DNA from: Halicephalobus mephisto
Taxonomy: Eukaryota > Nematoda > Chromadorea > Rhabditida > Panagrolaimidae
Length of the DNA stretch: 64,000 nt
NCBI GenBank assembly: GCA_009193035.1
Contig: SWDT01000186.1
Span: 124,001 to 188,000, forward strand
Direction: 5' to 3'
A program made the translations under genes and the position numbers. Within the stretch, counting starts at the first letter, position 1. Each line of letters begins with the position of its first letter. This document shows positions 35,270-47,500 of this stretch, one piece after another. The notes under the pieces are model-generated. The model did no database searches. It saw only the letters and a program-made list of their open reading frames with translations, and was not told the DNA's origin.

Positions 35270-35746
35270 AAAAGATGTCTAAAAATACACTACAAAAAAC
35301 GAGAATTCGATTGGAGAACTAGACAAGGATGATGAAGTCAAGAACTTGAAACCAATTGAGGAACTAATCGGGAATTTCACTAAAGGAAGCATATGGGTGA
35401 AATTTGCATGGTTTCAAATCCAGAAGTTAAAGGAGGATACTGTAGATCTTTCAGGTTTTCCAGATCAATGATTGATAAACAGCAAGTTTATCATTGTTCT
35501 GTTGAAAGCTCGGTTCTTTGTGGATAATGTCGGAGTAGAATTTGATCATCTAAATATGATCTGATGGGGAAGTTTTAGAAAATTAATCTGACGAAGAAAT
35601 CAACCATGGTAGAGGTGGCAAGTATCTACGTCGTTATCGACATCCAGGAATCCGTCTTCAATTTCATTCGAATAAGGGAGAATTTTGCGGAACTCTACAA
35701 TCAGAAGAACCAACTGGAAGTCACTATTTTTAACGAATGGAAGTGA
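35270..35746 (+). pseudogene. Decayed partial copy of the preceding coiled-coil gene
   Basis: The word GTAGAATTTGATCATCTAA at 35534 is nearly the same as ATAGAATTTGATCGTCTAA near the 3' end of the preceding gene (35013). Around it are open pieces that do not join: 35304-35468 (EELIGNFTKGSIWVKF) and an ATG frame of 46 codons at 35606-35746 (ASIYVVIDIQESVFNF). They suggest a tandem duplicate now broken by stops. Alternatively the 46-residue frame is a small separate gene. Confidence 0.45.
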
Positions 35747-35858
35747 AGGCATTTCTCAAAAAATTAAAAACACTTTAATTTTAAAATTCTCTTAAAATTT
35801 AGGTTGTTTATCTTTTGAGATCGATACGGTAATTATGATTCCGCTTAAGGCCATACAA

Positions 35859-38800
35859 TTATATACAAAACTGTGAGCAAATCTTGAACATGGGCATCTG
35901 AGGATACGGGACATTCTTCCCTAACACGACTTTTATCTGGTGCATTCTGTTGAATTCCCTTTGTTTTGCGGTGAAATAGATCATGGATTCGATGAGGAAC
36001 AAAAGCTGGGAGAACCTGTTAGCTCCTGGGGCTGCTCCGTAAGTCCTTTGTTCATGGAGTAACAGTGTCGAAACGTATTGACGACGGTGTTCAGTCAGAA
36101 TCGTCTGGGCGTGAGAGGAGATCCCTGGGATATCTGAAGGATAAATTACTGTATTTTAATAGATAGTTAAAATTAGAAATTGAAGTTGTTGTGGAATTGT
36201 CTCGACGGGAATTTAAAAGTCTGGAATTTGAGGTTTTAGGTGAATTTAGAAGTTTTTAGTGGATTCTGGAGAGCTCTAAAAACTTCCATAAGATTCTGGA
36301 AAATTCTAGAAATTTCTATCAGATTCTGAAAAGTGTAAGATTTAGGAAAGTTTCGGAATCTTCTCTAGGATTCTAAAATATTCTAAAACTTCTATAAGAT
36401 TCTTGGAAGGTTTCGGAATTCTCTAGAGATTTTAAAAATCTTCGTTTTCAGATGCTGATTTTAAGTTTTTTTTGGATTCTGGAAGATTCTAAGAATTTTT
36501 ACAAAATTTTAAAAGGTTTCAGAAACTTCCATCGAATTTTGGAGGTTTCTGGGGAATCTGATATATGGAATTGAACTCACCAGGATTACAGACGATGATG
36601 GCTTTAGTTAAAGCGTATTCTTCTTTGGTAGGATTCACCCTCATGAAAGGCTCCATCGCTCTGACAAAAAGGTCGATGTGGATTTGCTGCATCTGCTTAT
36701 CCACCTTTATCGGAGTCATCCCGTCAGGACAGATGATAATTTTCGAGTTTTTTACGTAAGAATAATAGCATTCAATAAAGAACCCGATCGTCAGGGTAGT
36801 GTGTTTGAAAACAATTTCCTAAAAATTAAAATTTGTAAAATTAAAAATTTAAAAAAATTTTATACTTTTTAAGAATTTATATTTTTTTAAAATTTTATAC
36901 TTTTTTTAAATTAAAAAATTAAAGAAATTTTATACTTTTTTTAACTTTTATTTTTTTAAAATTTATTTTAAAAATTTATTTTGTTTAATTTTTTAAAAAT
37001 ATTTATTTTTAGATTTCTTAAAATTACGGTAGAATTGATGAATAAGAAAAGTGTGTAATTTGGACTAATGACTGTTGAGTTGTCAATTCTTAAGTTACAA
37101 TGAGTAATCGCATAATTACATACAAAAAAGTGATTTTTGGTTCAGTAACAAATGCAAAATGCCATTATTAGGTTACAATTTTGGTCACAAATGTCAAATA
37201 TTTATAAAAATGTAACGATTGTTGCTTTTCATAATTATTAAAAGATCAAAAGTTACGTTTTTTTGTGAACTTAAGGTTAAGGTAAATTGAATATAATATA
37301 TTTAATACATATCAGAGTTGCTTTAATATATCTATATATCATATACAATCCACCGATATTAGTACACAGAAAAGTATAACTTTTGGTTCAGTAACAAATA
37401 CAAATCGTCACTATTGTTTTAATTCTCGTCACAAATGTCAAATATTTATAAAAATATGACGATTGTGTTATATTTCGCAATTGTTACCAAGCCAAAAGTT
37501 ATGTTTTTTTGAACTTAAGGTTAAGGTAAATTGAATATAATGTATTTAATGCATATCAGAGTTGCTTTAATATATCTATATATCATATACAATCCACCGA
37601 TATTAGTACACAAAAAAGTATAACTTTTGGTTCAGTAACAAATACAAATCGTCACTATTATGTTTTAATTCTCATCACAAATGTCAAATATTCATAAAAA
37701 AAGTGATGATTGTTGCTTTTCGTAATTATTACAAAATCAAAAGTTATGCTTTTTTGTGAACTTATAGATTTCAAAAATAATACTCTATATGGAAATCAAA
37801 AATAAAATTCTTTAAACAAATCCCGAAAATTCTAGGTTGTAAAAGATTACAATTTAAAAATTATGCTTCTTGAAAGTTAAATTTGGAAATCAAACTTCGA
37901 AAAAGACTGTTCAAAATTAAATTTTAAGAAATTTTTTAAGTTAGATTTTTATTTTTTTTTTTTGAAATTGGATTTTTGTAAATTTTTTGGATATTGAGAT
38001 GGAATCGAAAGTGGACTCCTAGTGCGAAAATCCCTCTTAATACGGTAGTAATTTCCGTCAATTTTGGGATTAAATTTTTGGCGTTGTTACATGTGATAGA
38101 TATCGCTGAACAAAGAGCTGTTAAAAAATGTCTATTTTGATGCCGGAGGGAGTCCGTACCAGATCAGATATCTTACCTTGTCCTTGTCTTTGAGCTTGTC
38201 CATCACGGGTAAGAGCCTCATTTGCTCGAGGGCTATAAATATATCCACAAATAGCCACATTTTGAGATCTCCTTGTTCGAAATTTTTGATTTTTTCGTGA
38301 TAATTAGGATCAAAATCAACGGGTTCGTATTTGTCAGAATCCGCGAGATCGTTGTGAGGTCGTTTTAGAAGATCCGAAATATCCAAATTGAACAAGTGCT
38401 CCGGGTTGTAGTCCGTTGTTCTTATTTTCATTACTTTGTAATCCAAGTAAGTCAAAAAATCCACCAATTTTTCGTCGTCAAAGTTTTTCAAAAAAGTTTT
38501 AACCGGAATCTGAGAATCCTGATTCGGGAACAGTAATCGTTTCTTGTTGTTGAGGTTCTTCAGAATCCCTTCCATGTCCGAATCTTCTGGGAAGTTTATC
38601 GCGAGGGGATTCATCCCGACAAGAAGACATCTGTTAAGTCTACAGGATCTGCAACGGCTTCCGGAAAACGGATCACATCTGTTGTTTTCTTTGCAGACGT
38701 AATTTTTGTTGTAAATGATCGATCTTCGGAAAAAAGTTTTGCATCCTGAACAAGCCGGGACATCTGGAAAAATTATTTAAATAAAATTCAAAATTTACAA

Positions 38801-41605
38801 AAATAAAAATTCTAAAAATAAATGTTAGAAAATTTTTAAAATATTTAAAAAGTATATTTTAGAAATTCGTGATAAAAATCATTTTTATTTTTTAATAAAG
38901 TAATTTTAGGATCAATATTTGAAGTGTAAAATTGTAGAAGATCTTAAACGATTTTAAAATTCCCTTCAAAACTAATTTTGAAAAATTTATTTTTATTTTT
39001 TTTAATACCATTAATTACGAAATCTTGTAAGATGACGAAATAATATATGGAAAATCGAAATTTTAAATTACTGTAATTTCTAAAAATCCCCTTAGGATTA
39101 ATTTTAGAAAATTTATTTTTATTTTTTTTAAATACCATTAACTACGAAATCTTGTAAGATGACGAAATAATTTGTCCAAAACCAAAATTTTAAATTACTG
39201 TAATTTCTAAAAATTCCCTTAGGACTAATTTTAGAGAATTCATTTTTTTAAATATCATTGATTACGAAATAACCTCTATACAAAAATAAAATTCTAAACT
39301 ACTGTAATTTTTATAAGTTCCCCTGAAGACCATTTCGTAAAAATCCTTTTTAATTTGCCCCAATGTTGTCGACTACGAAATCTTATGAGATTACGAAATA
39401 ATCTCCATGGAAAACCAAAATTGTCACGTAGGCTATTTTAGTTTCTAAAAACCTATAAATTCCCCTCAAAACCACTTTTGAAAATTTATTTTTTAAATTT
39501 TTATAAAAGTATGATTTTACTTTGCAATATAGATCACAAATGTCGACATGGGAAAAGTTTGATTAAGTAAGCTCAATTCTCACACCAACTAGCGGCGTGT
39601 ACGGTAATGACGTAAAGTGTTTTTAAATAACATAATGTTAGGATATAAACTGCACTAGAAAAAGAGAACCTAAAGCGATAGCTTGAATATCAGGGAGTGT
39701 GGGATACTGTAAGGTACAAATGGGGTTCTCGGGTATAGTTGTGTAGGAGTATTTTTAATAATTATTGTGTCTCATTATGGTAGTGAAGATGGTTAATGTA
39801 CTTCTACTTTCTATCCTAACAGCTGGTTTTCAGTCAATAAAATTCTATCTATTATTAGATTACTGTCAAAACAAAAAACTAGAAGAGATAATCGGAATAT
39901 CAGGGAGTGTGGGATACTGTAGGCCATGAGTGAAACTTCCAGTTGTATTGTATGAGAAAAGTATAATAATTGTACTCCTTGTCTTATTGTTCTAGTACAG
40001 ATTATTAACATACTTCTTTTTTATCCTAACAGTAATTTAGAGAAACGTAAAATTTTTTCGAAAAGACTACAACGAATCAGATGGGTGGAATACGAATATT
40101 GAACTACAGTGTGCAAAAATATATTAAAAACAATCCCACGAGAGTGAATTAATTATGAACTCCGAAAATGATTTTTAAATTTAATATACTTAGTGGAATA
40201 TAATGGCTTCAAAACATTACAGTACAGTGATTCAATTTTAAAATAAGAAAATAAAGTTAGATAGGAAAATTAAAATTTAACGATTTAAAATTGTTTTATG
40301 TAAGAATGAAAGAATCTGGTGAAATGTCTAGAATTTCAAATGACTGTTAATAGAATTTAACAAAGTGTTCCCTGGATGTTGATAAAAGGGAAAACGAAAA
40401 GTGTTCTCTAGATATTGATAAAAGGAAATGAGAAAAGTGTTCCCTGGATGTTAGTAAATAAAAGGAAAAACGAAGTGTTCTCTAGATATTAATAAAAGAA
40501 AAAACGAAGTGTTCCCTGGATATTAGTAAATAAAAGGAAAAACGAAAAGTGTTCCCTGGATGTTAGTAAATAAAAGAAAAAACAAAGTGTTCCCTGGATA
40601 TTGGTAAAAGAAAGAACGAAAAGTGTTCCCTGGATGTTTGTAAAAGAAAGAACGAAAAGTGTTCCCTGGATGTTAATAAAAGGAAATGAGAAAAGTGGTC
40701 TCTGAATATCGGCAGAAAAGAAATAAGAAAAGTGTTCCCTAGACGTCAACGGATAAAGATAAGATTAGTATAATATTTTTTTAATATCAACGGATTAAAA
40801 CAAGATTAATGAAGTGTTAACTAAATATCAAGAGAGAAATAAATTCACAAGTGTTCTCTAGATGTTAAAAAATGATTGACAAAGTGTTCCCTAAATGCCA
40901 ATCGAAAAATCAAATTAAGAAAAGTGTTCCCCGGATATTATCAAGTAAAATCAAGTTAGGAAAGGTGTTCCCCGGATGTTGAAAAAAGACTGGCGAAATG
41001 TTCTTCCAATGCCAGTTAAAAAAACAAATTAAGAAAAGTGTTCTCTGAGTGTTAATCGAAAAATCAAGTTAGGAAAGGTGTTCCCCGACTGCTGAGAAAT
41101 GATTGATGAAATATTTCCAATGTCAATCAAAAATAATTTTCCCAGTGTATATTAATAGAAATAAATCAACTGGTTACTTAGAAACTAATGACATACCGTA
41201 ATGATAGCAATTTGTAGCAGCGTTGCACACAATACAATTTTTCGGAGGAGCAAATCTGGAAATTAAAACGGGAGAAACTGAATTCAACGAACTCGGGCTG
41301 TCGTCGGTCGAGGAGGACACAGGAGTCCAATCAGGACTACTTAAATTTAAAAAATTAAAAAAACTTAAAAATTTTTAAAAATTTGAAAATTAAAAAATTT
41401 TTAAAAATCTGAAAAATTTGAAAGATTTAAAAAACTTAAAAATAAAAAAAAACTTAAAAATTTTAAAAAATTAAAAAAACTTAAAAACTTAAAAATTCAA
41501 AAAACTTAAAAACAAAAATTCAAAAACTTTTAAATTTTTTAAATTTTTTAAAAAAACTTACTCATATTCTTTTTTTATGTTTAAAATTAACGGTTTTTTT
41601 TCCAT
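35859..41605 (-). CDS. Nuclear hormone receptor, supplementary NHR type
   Basis: Five minus-strand exons (41605-41562, 41336-41197, 38763-38177, 36818-36581, 36133-35859) keep phase and give 427 residues. The DNA-binding domain has finger 1 cysteines 49, 52, 66 and 69 (CIVC, CSGC) and finger 2 cysteines 85, 91, 99 and 102, with P-box [11 protein letters not shown] ligand-binding domain fills the C-terminal half. [20 protein letters not shown] and AIIVCNPDIPG are typical of the expanded HNF4-derived nematode receptors. The protein is a nuclear, DNA-binding regulator; ligand and targets are unknown. The N-terminus before the fingers is Ser/Pro-rich. Two long introns (1.4 and 2.4 kb) are full of repeats, including foldback elements. 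Confidence 0.88.
36150..36545. repeat. Degenerate AGATTCTGGAAATTCTA repeat
   Basis: Short-period repeats of the AGATTCTGGAA type fill the last intron of the nuclear receptor gene. Confidence 0.55.
37080..37770. repeat. CAAAAGTTACG foldback elements, three tandem copies
   Basis: Each copy of about 150-240 bp opens with ACAAAAAAGTATAACTTTTG (or a close variant), contains AATCGTCACTATT, and ends with AAAAGTTA-GTTTTTTTGTG, so the ends pair. Copies begin near 37125, 37368 and 37608. The same family occurs at 45.3-47.3 kb. They lie in an intron of the nuclear receptor gene. Confidence 0.8.
38800..39500. repeat. Tandem repeat of about 130 bp with TACGAAATCTTGTAAGATGA
   Basis: About four units contain TTACTGTAATTTCTAAAAAT and ATTACGAAATCTTGTAAGAT. 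They are intronic in the nuclear receptor gene. Confidence 0.7.
39640..40035. repeat. Dispersed repeat with GTGTGGGATACTGTA, copy A
   Basis: The segment carries TATCAGGGAGTGTGGGATACTG twice (near 39690 and 39898) and ends in TTATCCTAACAG. It is the reverse complement of sequence at 48.4-49.0 kb and related to 4.1-4.4 kb. It may be a non-autonomous transposon; borders are approximate. Confidence 0.7.
40360..41120. repeat. Minisatellite with AAGTGTTCCCTGGATGTT
   Basis: About fifteen or more units of 40-60 bp share AAGTGTTCCCTGGATNTTA followed by TAAAAGGAAAAACGA. Divergence increases toward the 3' end. It lies in the large intron of the nuclear receptor gene. Confidence 0.85.
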
Positions 41606-41779
41606 CTGAAAATATTTCTTGAAATACAGATATTTTGCTCGATAAAAAATAACGATTGTCGGAGTAGAAAAATGTAACTTTGTGTGTCCCGTTAATTCTT
41701 CGCACGTGAAAAATAAAAACCACGACAGAACGCGATAACTGGAAAAACTGACTTGTAGTCACAGGCTAAATGGCGGTCT

Positions 41780-42700
41780 GAGACATTTTTAAATTCGATT
41801 TTATTTTAAAAAAATAATTTTATAATTTAAAAGTTAAAATTTCGATGAAATTTAAATTTTCAAAAGTTTTTGTAATTTAAAAAAATTCAAAATTATCAAA
41901 TAGAATTTAAAAGTTCATTTTATTTAATAAAAATAAAAAATAAAATTTCTCACAAAATTTTAAAATTTTAAAATTTTAAAACTTTGATTTTTAAAAAATT
42001 TATAAAATTTTTGAAAATTCTAAAATCTTTATTTTTAATTTTTTTATAATTTTATAAAAACTTCTAAAAATAAATTTAGTTTTTTACAAAATGTTGAAAT
42101 TCTTCAAAGAACCATCACAATTCAAAGTTTCAGAATTTTCAAAAGTCCTTTTGAAATTCTACAGTATCCTGAAAATTCCTATTAGATTTTTGAAAGTTTC
42201 GAGGATATTTATAAGTTTAGAAATTAATAAATTTTAAAGATCCAGAATCTTTTATCAAATTCTGAAAAATTTCAAATGACTTCAGAAGTCCTTTTGAAAT
42301 TCTACAGTATCCTGAAAATTCCTATTAAATTTTTGAAAGTTTCGAGAATATTTATAAAAGTTTAAAAATTAATAAAAGATTCTAAATTTTTAAAAATTAT
42401 TAAATTCTGAAAAATTCCAGATGAATTTAGAAGTTTTTTTGGGATTCTACAGTATCCTGAAAATTCCTATTAAATTTTTGAAAGTTTCGAGAATATTTAT
42501 AAAAGTTTAAAAATTAATAAAAGATTCTAAATTTTTAAAAATTATTAAATTCTGAAAAATTCCAGATGAATTTAGAAGTTTTTTTGAAATTCTACAGTAT
42601 CCTGAAAATTCCTATTAAATTTTTGAAAGTTCTGAAAATTCCAATAAAATTTCGAAAAGTTTCAGAAGTTCTATACTAACTTCTAAAAAATTTAATTTTT
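41780..42700. repeat. AT-rich low complexity grading into about 130-bp repeats
   Basis: From 42090 onward, units contain TTTGAAATTCTACAGTATCC and CTGAAAATTCCTATTAAAT; at least four copies are present. Intergenic, upstream of the nuclear receptor gene. Confidence 0.65.
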
Positions 42701-42799
42701 ACTAATTTAATTTCATATGCGAGTCAAGATTTAAAAATTAATTTTCCTGCAAAATTTGAAATTTATTTAGAATTTTTGAAAAATTCGATTAGCCGAATT

Positions 42800-43680
42800 T
42801 AATATTTTTTTCAGGTCTTGAGTGCAAAAAAAATTATGTGGATATTTTCCACTTAAGACCTTAAGGAATTTTTTTCGAAGAACTTTTTACATGCTCCTGA
42901 GTGGAAATTAAAAAATCACAAAAAAATACAATTTCCACCTAGGACCAAATAAACAACTTTGAAGATTTTCACGGTCCTGAGTGGAAATTATAGAAAATCA
43001 AAAATACAATTTCCACTCAAGACCAAGTGGAAAGTTTTGAGGATTTTGTAGTTTTGAATGGTAATTATAGAAAATCAAAAATACAATTCTCACTTAAGAC
43101 CTTAAGAGATTTCTTCAACAAATAACTTTTTATAGTCTTGAATGGACAATAACAATTTACGAAATACAATTTTCACTCAGAACCAAATAAACAGCTTTAA
43201 AGAATTTTGTAGTCCTAAGTGGAAATCATAGGAAATAAAAATACAATTTCCACGCAGAACCAAATGAACAATTTTAAAGATTTTCATGGCCTTAAGTGGA
43301 AATCAAGAAATAAAAAATACAATTTCCATTCAGGATCAAATATAGAGTTTTAAAGATTTTCATGGTCCTAAGTGGAAATCAGAAAATGAAACATATAATT
43401 TCCATTCAGGATCAAATATAGAGTTTTAAAGATTTTCATGATCCTAAGTGGAAATTACAGAAAATAAAAAATACAATTTCCATTCAGGACTAAATAAACA
43501 GCTTTAAAGAATTTTATGATCCTAAGTGGAAATCATATTTTTATGGTTTTTTAGATATATACTTCAGAATGAATAACAATTTTTTTATAATCTTGAGTGG
43601 AAATTAAAAAATATAATTTTCATTCAAGAATAAATAAAAAACTATCCTATTCTTGAATAGAAACTGTACCTAAATGATAT
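42800..43680. repeat. Tandem repeat of about 60 bp with TTTCCACTCAAGACCAAAT
   Basis: About fourteen units alternate ATTTCCACTCAGGACCAAAT and GGTCCTAAGTGGAAAT, so each unit is partly palindromic. It shares its core with the 13.4-14.0 kb array. Confidence 0.8.
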
Positions 43681-43809
43681 TGTCATTAGCGGATTAGTTT
43701 TTGTTCATTTAAGTTGTGGCCTATAATTCCAATGTCCTTTTAAATGCCAAAACACTTTGTGGTCACGGCACGAAAATAACTCTCTGAAGCGGTACTATCG
43801 TTCGCCACG

Positions 43810-44390
43810 AGTTGTGTTTTACAGTATAACTTGGATATAAGATACCCCCGCCATAACATATCTCTTGTTATAGCATACGGTGTGAGTGAGTGAATTTGGT
43901 TAGTCTGCCTTCAAATTGACCCCGTTATGATATATACTTTCTTATAACATACGCTTTGGTCGTTTCCAAGGGGGTATCTTATATCCAAGTTCTACTGTAT
44001 TATAGCGGGGGTTAATTTGAAAACAGACTAACCAAACTCACTCACTCACACCGTATGCTATAACAAGAGATATGTTATAACGGGGGTATCTTATATCTGA
44101 GTTCTACTGTATATCCTTTGTTATGAGGTACACTTTGGCCGATCCCAAGGAGGTATCTTATATCCAAGTTCTACTGTATATGGTTTTGAAAATTGGGAGA
44201 ATTTTGATATATGAGGATTTGAAAATTAAGAGAATTTTGATATATAGTTTCGGAATTTTGAAAATCTTTAATACAGTAGAATTTGGATATAAGATACCTC
44301 AACTATAATATGTCCTTTCTTATAAGATACACTTTGGTCGGTCCCAAGGGGTATTTTATATCCTAGTTCGACTGTATATTGAAGAATAAA
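43810..44390. repeat. Foldback element with ACTTGGATATAAGATACC ends
   Basis: TACAGTATAACTTGGATATA near 43820 is mirrored by TATATCCAAGTTCTACTGTA near 43980. Between them CCGTATGCTATAACAAGAGA also occurs in both orientations. Shorter copies continue at 44100-44180 and 44270-44380. The structure suggests a MITE-like foldback transposon with nested copies. Confidence 0.75.
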
Positions 44391-44548
44391 AATGTTGATA
44401 TATGGCGACGACTTGTCATAATAGTTCTTTTAAGTTGTGGCCTATAATTTGAAAAGGTTTCCACAGCAACTTCAAAGTTCCCATTCTGTGGGATGTAATT
44501 TTCTCAATTTTTTCGATTTTTATCATTTTTTAAAAGACGTAAACGTAC

Positions 44549-47500
44549 ATGGGGTGGTTTCTTTTTTTAGGATTTTTGTGGTTATTAATTATTGCTGTTG
44601 TAAATGGACAAAACGAAACTCAAGAATACGATCCCAGCAGTGGGAAATTGTTGTTTCTGCATACTGTAAGTGGTTTTCAAAGTTGTTTTTTAAGATAAAA
44701 AATTTTAAAAATTCTAATGAGAAAAAAATATTAAATTTTTTGTTTAAATTTTTTGTTTTCATACTGTAGATAGTATTAAAAAATTTGGGTTTTCGTGGTG
44801 AGAAAAAAATTGTGAATATTCAGAAGCTATTTGGGTCTTGACACGAAAAATCGAAAAATTAGTGTTAGAGAACTTTCTGACATGAGATCACAGGTTACCG
44901 TATCGTCATACTGTAAGTGCTTTTCAAAATTCTGATGGTGAGAAAAAATTAGATTCTGATGAGAAAAAACAAAAAAATACTATATTAGGATTTTCTCATT
45001 TAAGAAATTTTTTGTGTTTTCATACTGTAGATAATGCTGAGAAAAAAGTTGGATTTTTGTGGTGGGAAAAAAGAATTTTGAATATTTGGAAGTAATTCAA
45101 ATCTCAGCACGAAAATATTTCGAAATAAAGTCAATTGTAAAATTTTCCAGATTTGGGTACACGGAACCCGAGGTCCCTATGGCAACTACCCGACTTCGGT
45201 CTACAATGAAACGACCTTCTACCCGGGTTACGGTGAACTCCTCGCGGTAGGATCACTGTACATACAAAAAAGCGTAACTTTTGATTCAGTAACAAATACA
45301 AATCGTCACTATTAAGTTTTAATTTTAATCACAAATGTCAAATATTCATGAAAATGTGACGATTGTTGCATTTCGTAATTATTAAAAGATCAAAAGTTAC
45401 GTTTTTTTGTGTATTGGAGCTGTTTTTGGATAGTGACTAGAAAGCACTGATTTGAGTTCGAAATAGACACTATCCAAAATCTCTACACAAAAAAGAAGTA
45501 TAACTTTTAGCACAGTAACAAATGCAAATCGTCACTATTATATTTTAATTTTAATCACAAATGTTAAATATTCAAAAAAATGTGACGATTGTGTTCATTT
45601 TTGTTACATTTCGTAGTTGGTATTGACCCGAAAGTTACGCTTTTTTGTGTGTAGAATTTCAAATATTTACTACTTCTTCCAGAAAGGCATGGCTGAGCAG
45701 TTTGTTTTGGGTGGAAAACTCAGAGAAAGATACATAACAAAAATGAATTTTATTTCTAAAACTTTTAACATGAATGAAATCTACATCAGATCCTCTGATT
45801 TCAACAGAACTATCGTAAGCGCGATTTGCAACATGTGTGGTTTCTACTCTCCTTCGGCCACAGAAGGAACGAATTATCCGAAGAACAGCCGGTGGCCCAG
45901 GGGGTTCGTGCCTGTTCCTGTCCATACTGTGCCGTTTCCTACCGATTACGTGAGTTTTTAATAATTTTAAAACATTCAAAAATTGTTAAATTATAATATG
46001 AGTGATGAGCGGGACAAAAAAGCAGTAACAGAAGAGTTTTTTAAACGATGAATATAACAGAAATAAAATTCAAAGTAGAAAATACACGCAAAAAGACGTA
46101 ACTTTTAGCCTTGTAACAATTGCGAAATGTAACAAAAATGTGACATAATCGTTATATTTTTCATAAATATTTAACGTGTGTAATGGGAATTACAAGTAAT
46201 AGTGACGATTTGTATTTCTTACTGAAGCAAAAGTTATGCTTTTTTGTGTGTAGAGATTTTGGATAGTGTCTATTTCGGACTCAAATCAGGGCTTTCTAGT
46301 CACTATCCAAAAACAGCTCCAATACACAAAAAAACACTACTTTTGATCTTTTAATAATTACGAAATGCAACAATCGTTACATTTTTCATAAATATTTAAC
46401 ATTTGTGATTAAAATTAAAACTTAATAGTGACGATTTGTATTTGTTACTGAACCAAAAGTTACGCTTTTTTTTTGTGTAGAGATTTTGGATAGTGTCTAT
46501 TTCGAACTCAAATCAGGGCTTTCTAGTCACTATCCAAAACAGCTCCAATACACAAAAAACATAACTTTTGGTTCTGTAATAATTGTGAAATATGACACAA
46601 TCGTTACATTTTTCATAAATATTTAACATTTGTCATTAAAATTAAAACTTAATAGTGACGATTTGTACTTGTTACTGAACCAAAAGTTACGCTTCTTTTT
46701 GGGTATGACTCATGAGAAGTCTACTTACTCAACGTGGTTTTTTGAAATGAATTATATATCACTTTTAGGACTTGAAATGTAGATTTCAAATATGTACTTT
46801 ATTTCTGCTGAATAGATTTCTAAAATGAGACAATTTCTAAAATCTCTAAATTTAGGGTTGAATTCTTTATTTTTTCTAATCACTTTTCGAAAAAGTAATT
46901 AAATAACTGTAATCAACGAGGAAAATATATTCTACACGCAAAAAAGCGTAACTTTTGATTGAGTAACAAATGCAAATCGTCACTATTTCGTCACAAAAGT
47001 TGAATATTCATGAAAATGTGACGATTGTTGCATTTCGTAATTATTAAAAGATCAAAAGTAGTGTTTTTTGTGTATTGGAGCTGTTTTGGATAGTGATTAG
47101 AAAGCCCTGATTTGAGTTCGAAATAGACACTATCCAAAATCTCTACACACAAAAAAGAAGTATAACTTTTGACCCAGTAACAAATACAAATCGTCACTAT
47201 TATATTTTAATTTTAATCACAAAATCCAATAATAATGATAATGTGACAATTGTGTTGCATTTCGCAATTGTTACCAAGCCAAAAGTTATGTTTTTTGTGT
47301 GTAGAAGTTGTTTACTTTTATACTTTTTAAAGATATTAAAATTTTCAAGGTCTTTAACCACTTGAATGCTTGTCCGGTCCAAATCCAGCTCCAGAATCTC
47401 TATTCCGAAACGCCTAGTTACTTGGAAGTCCTGGAAAATACGACGGAATTGTTCGATTTTTTAAAAAACAAAAGCGGTTTGGACACTTCTACCATAAGCA

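Noticed and set aside
40489..40749. 86-codon minus frame with repeated TNIQGTL blocks
   Set aside because: Translation of the AAGTGTTCCCTGGATGTT minisatellite in the nuclear-receptor intron.
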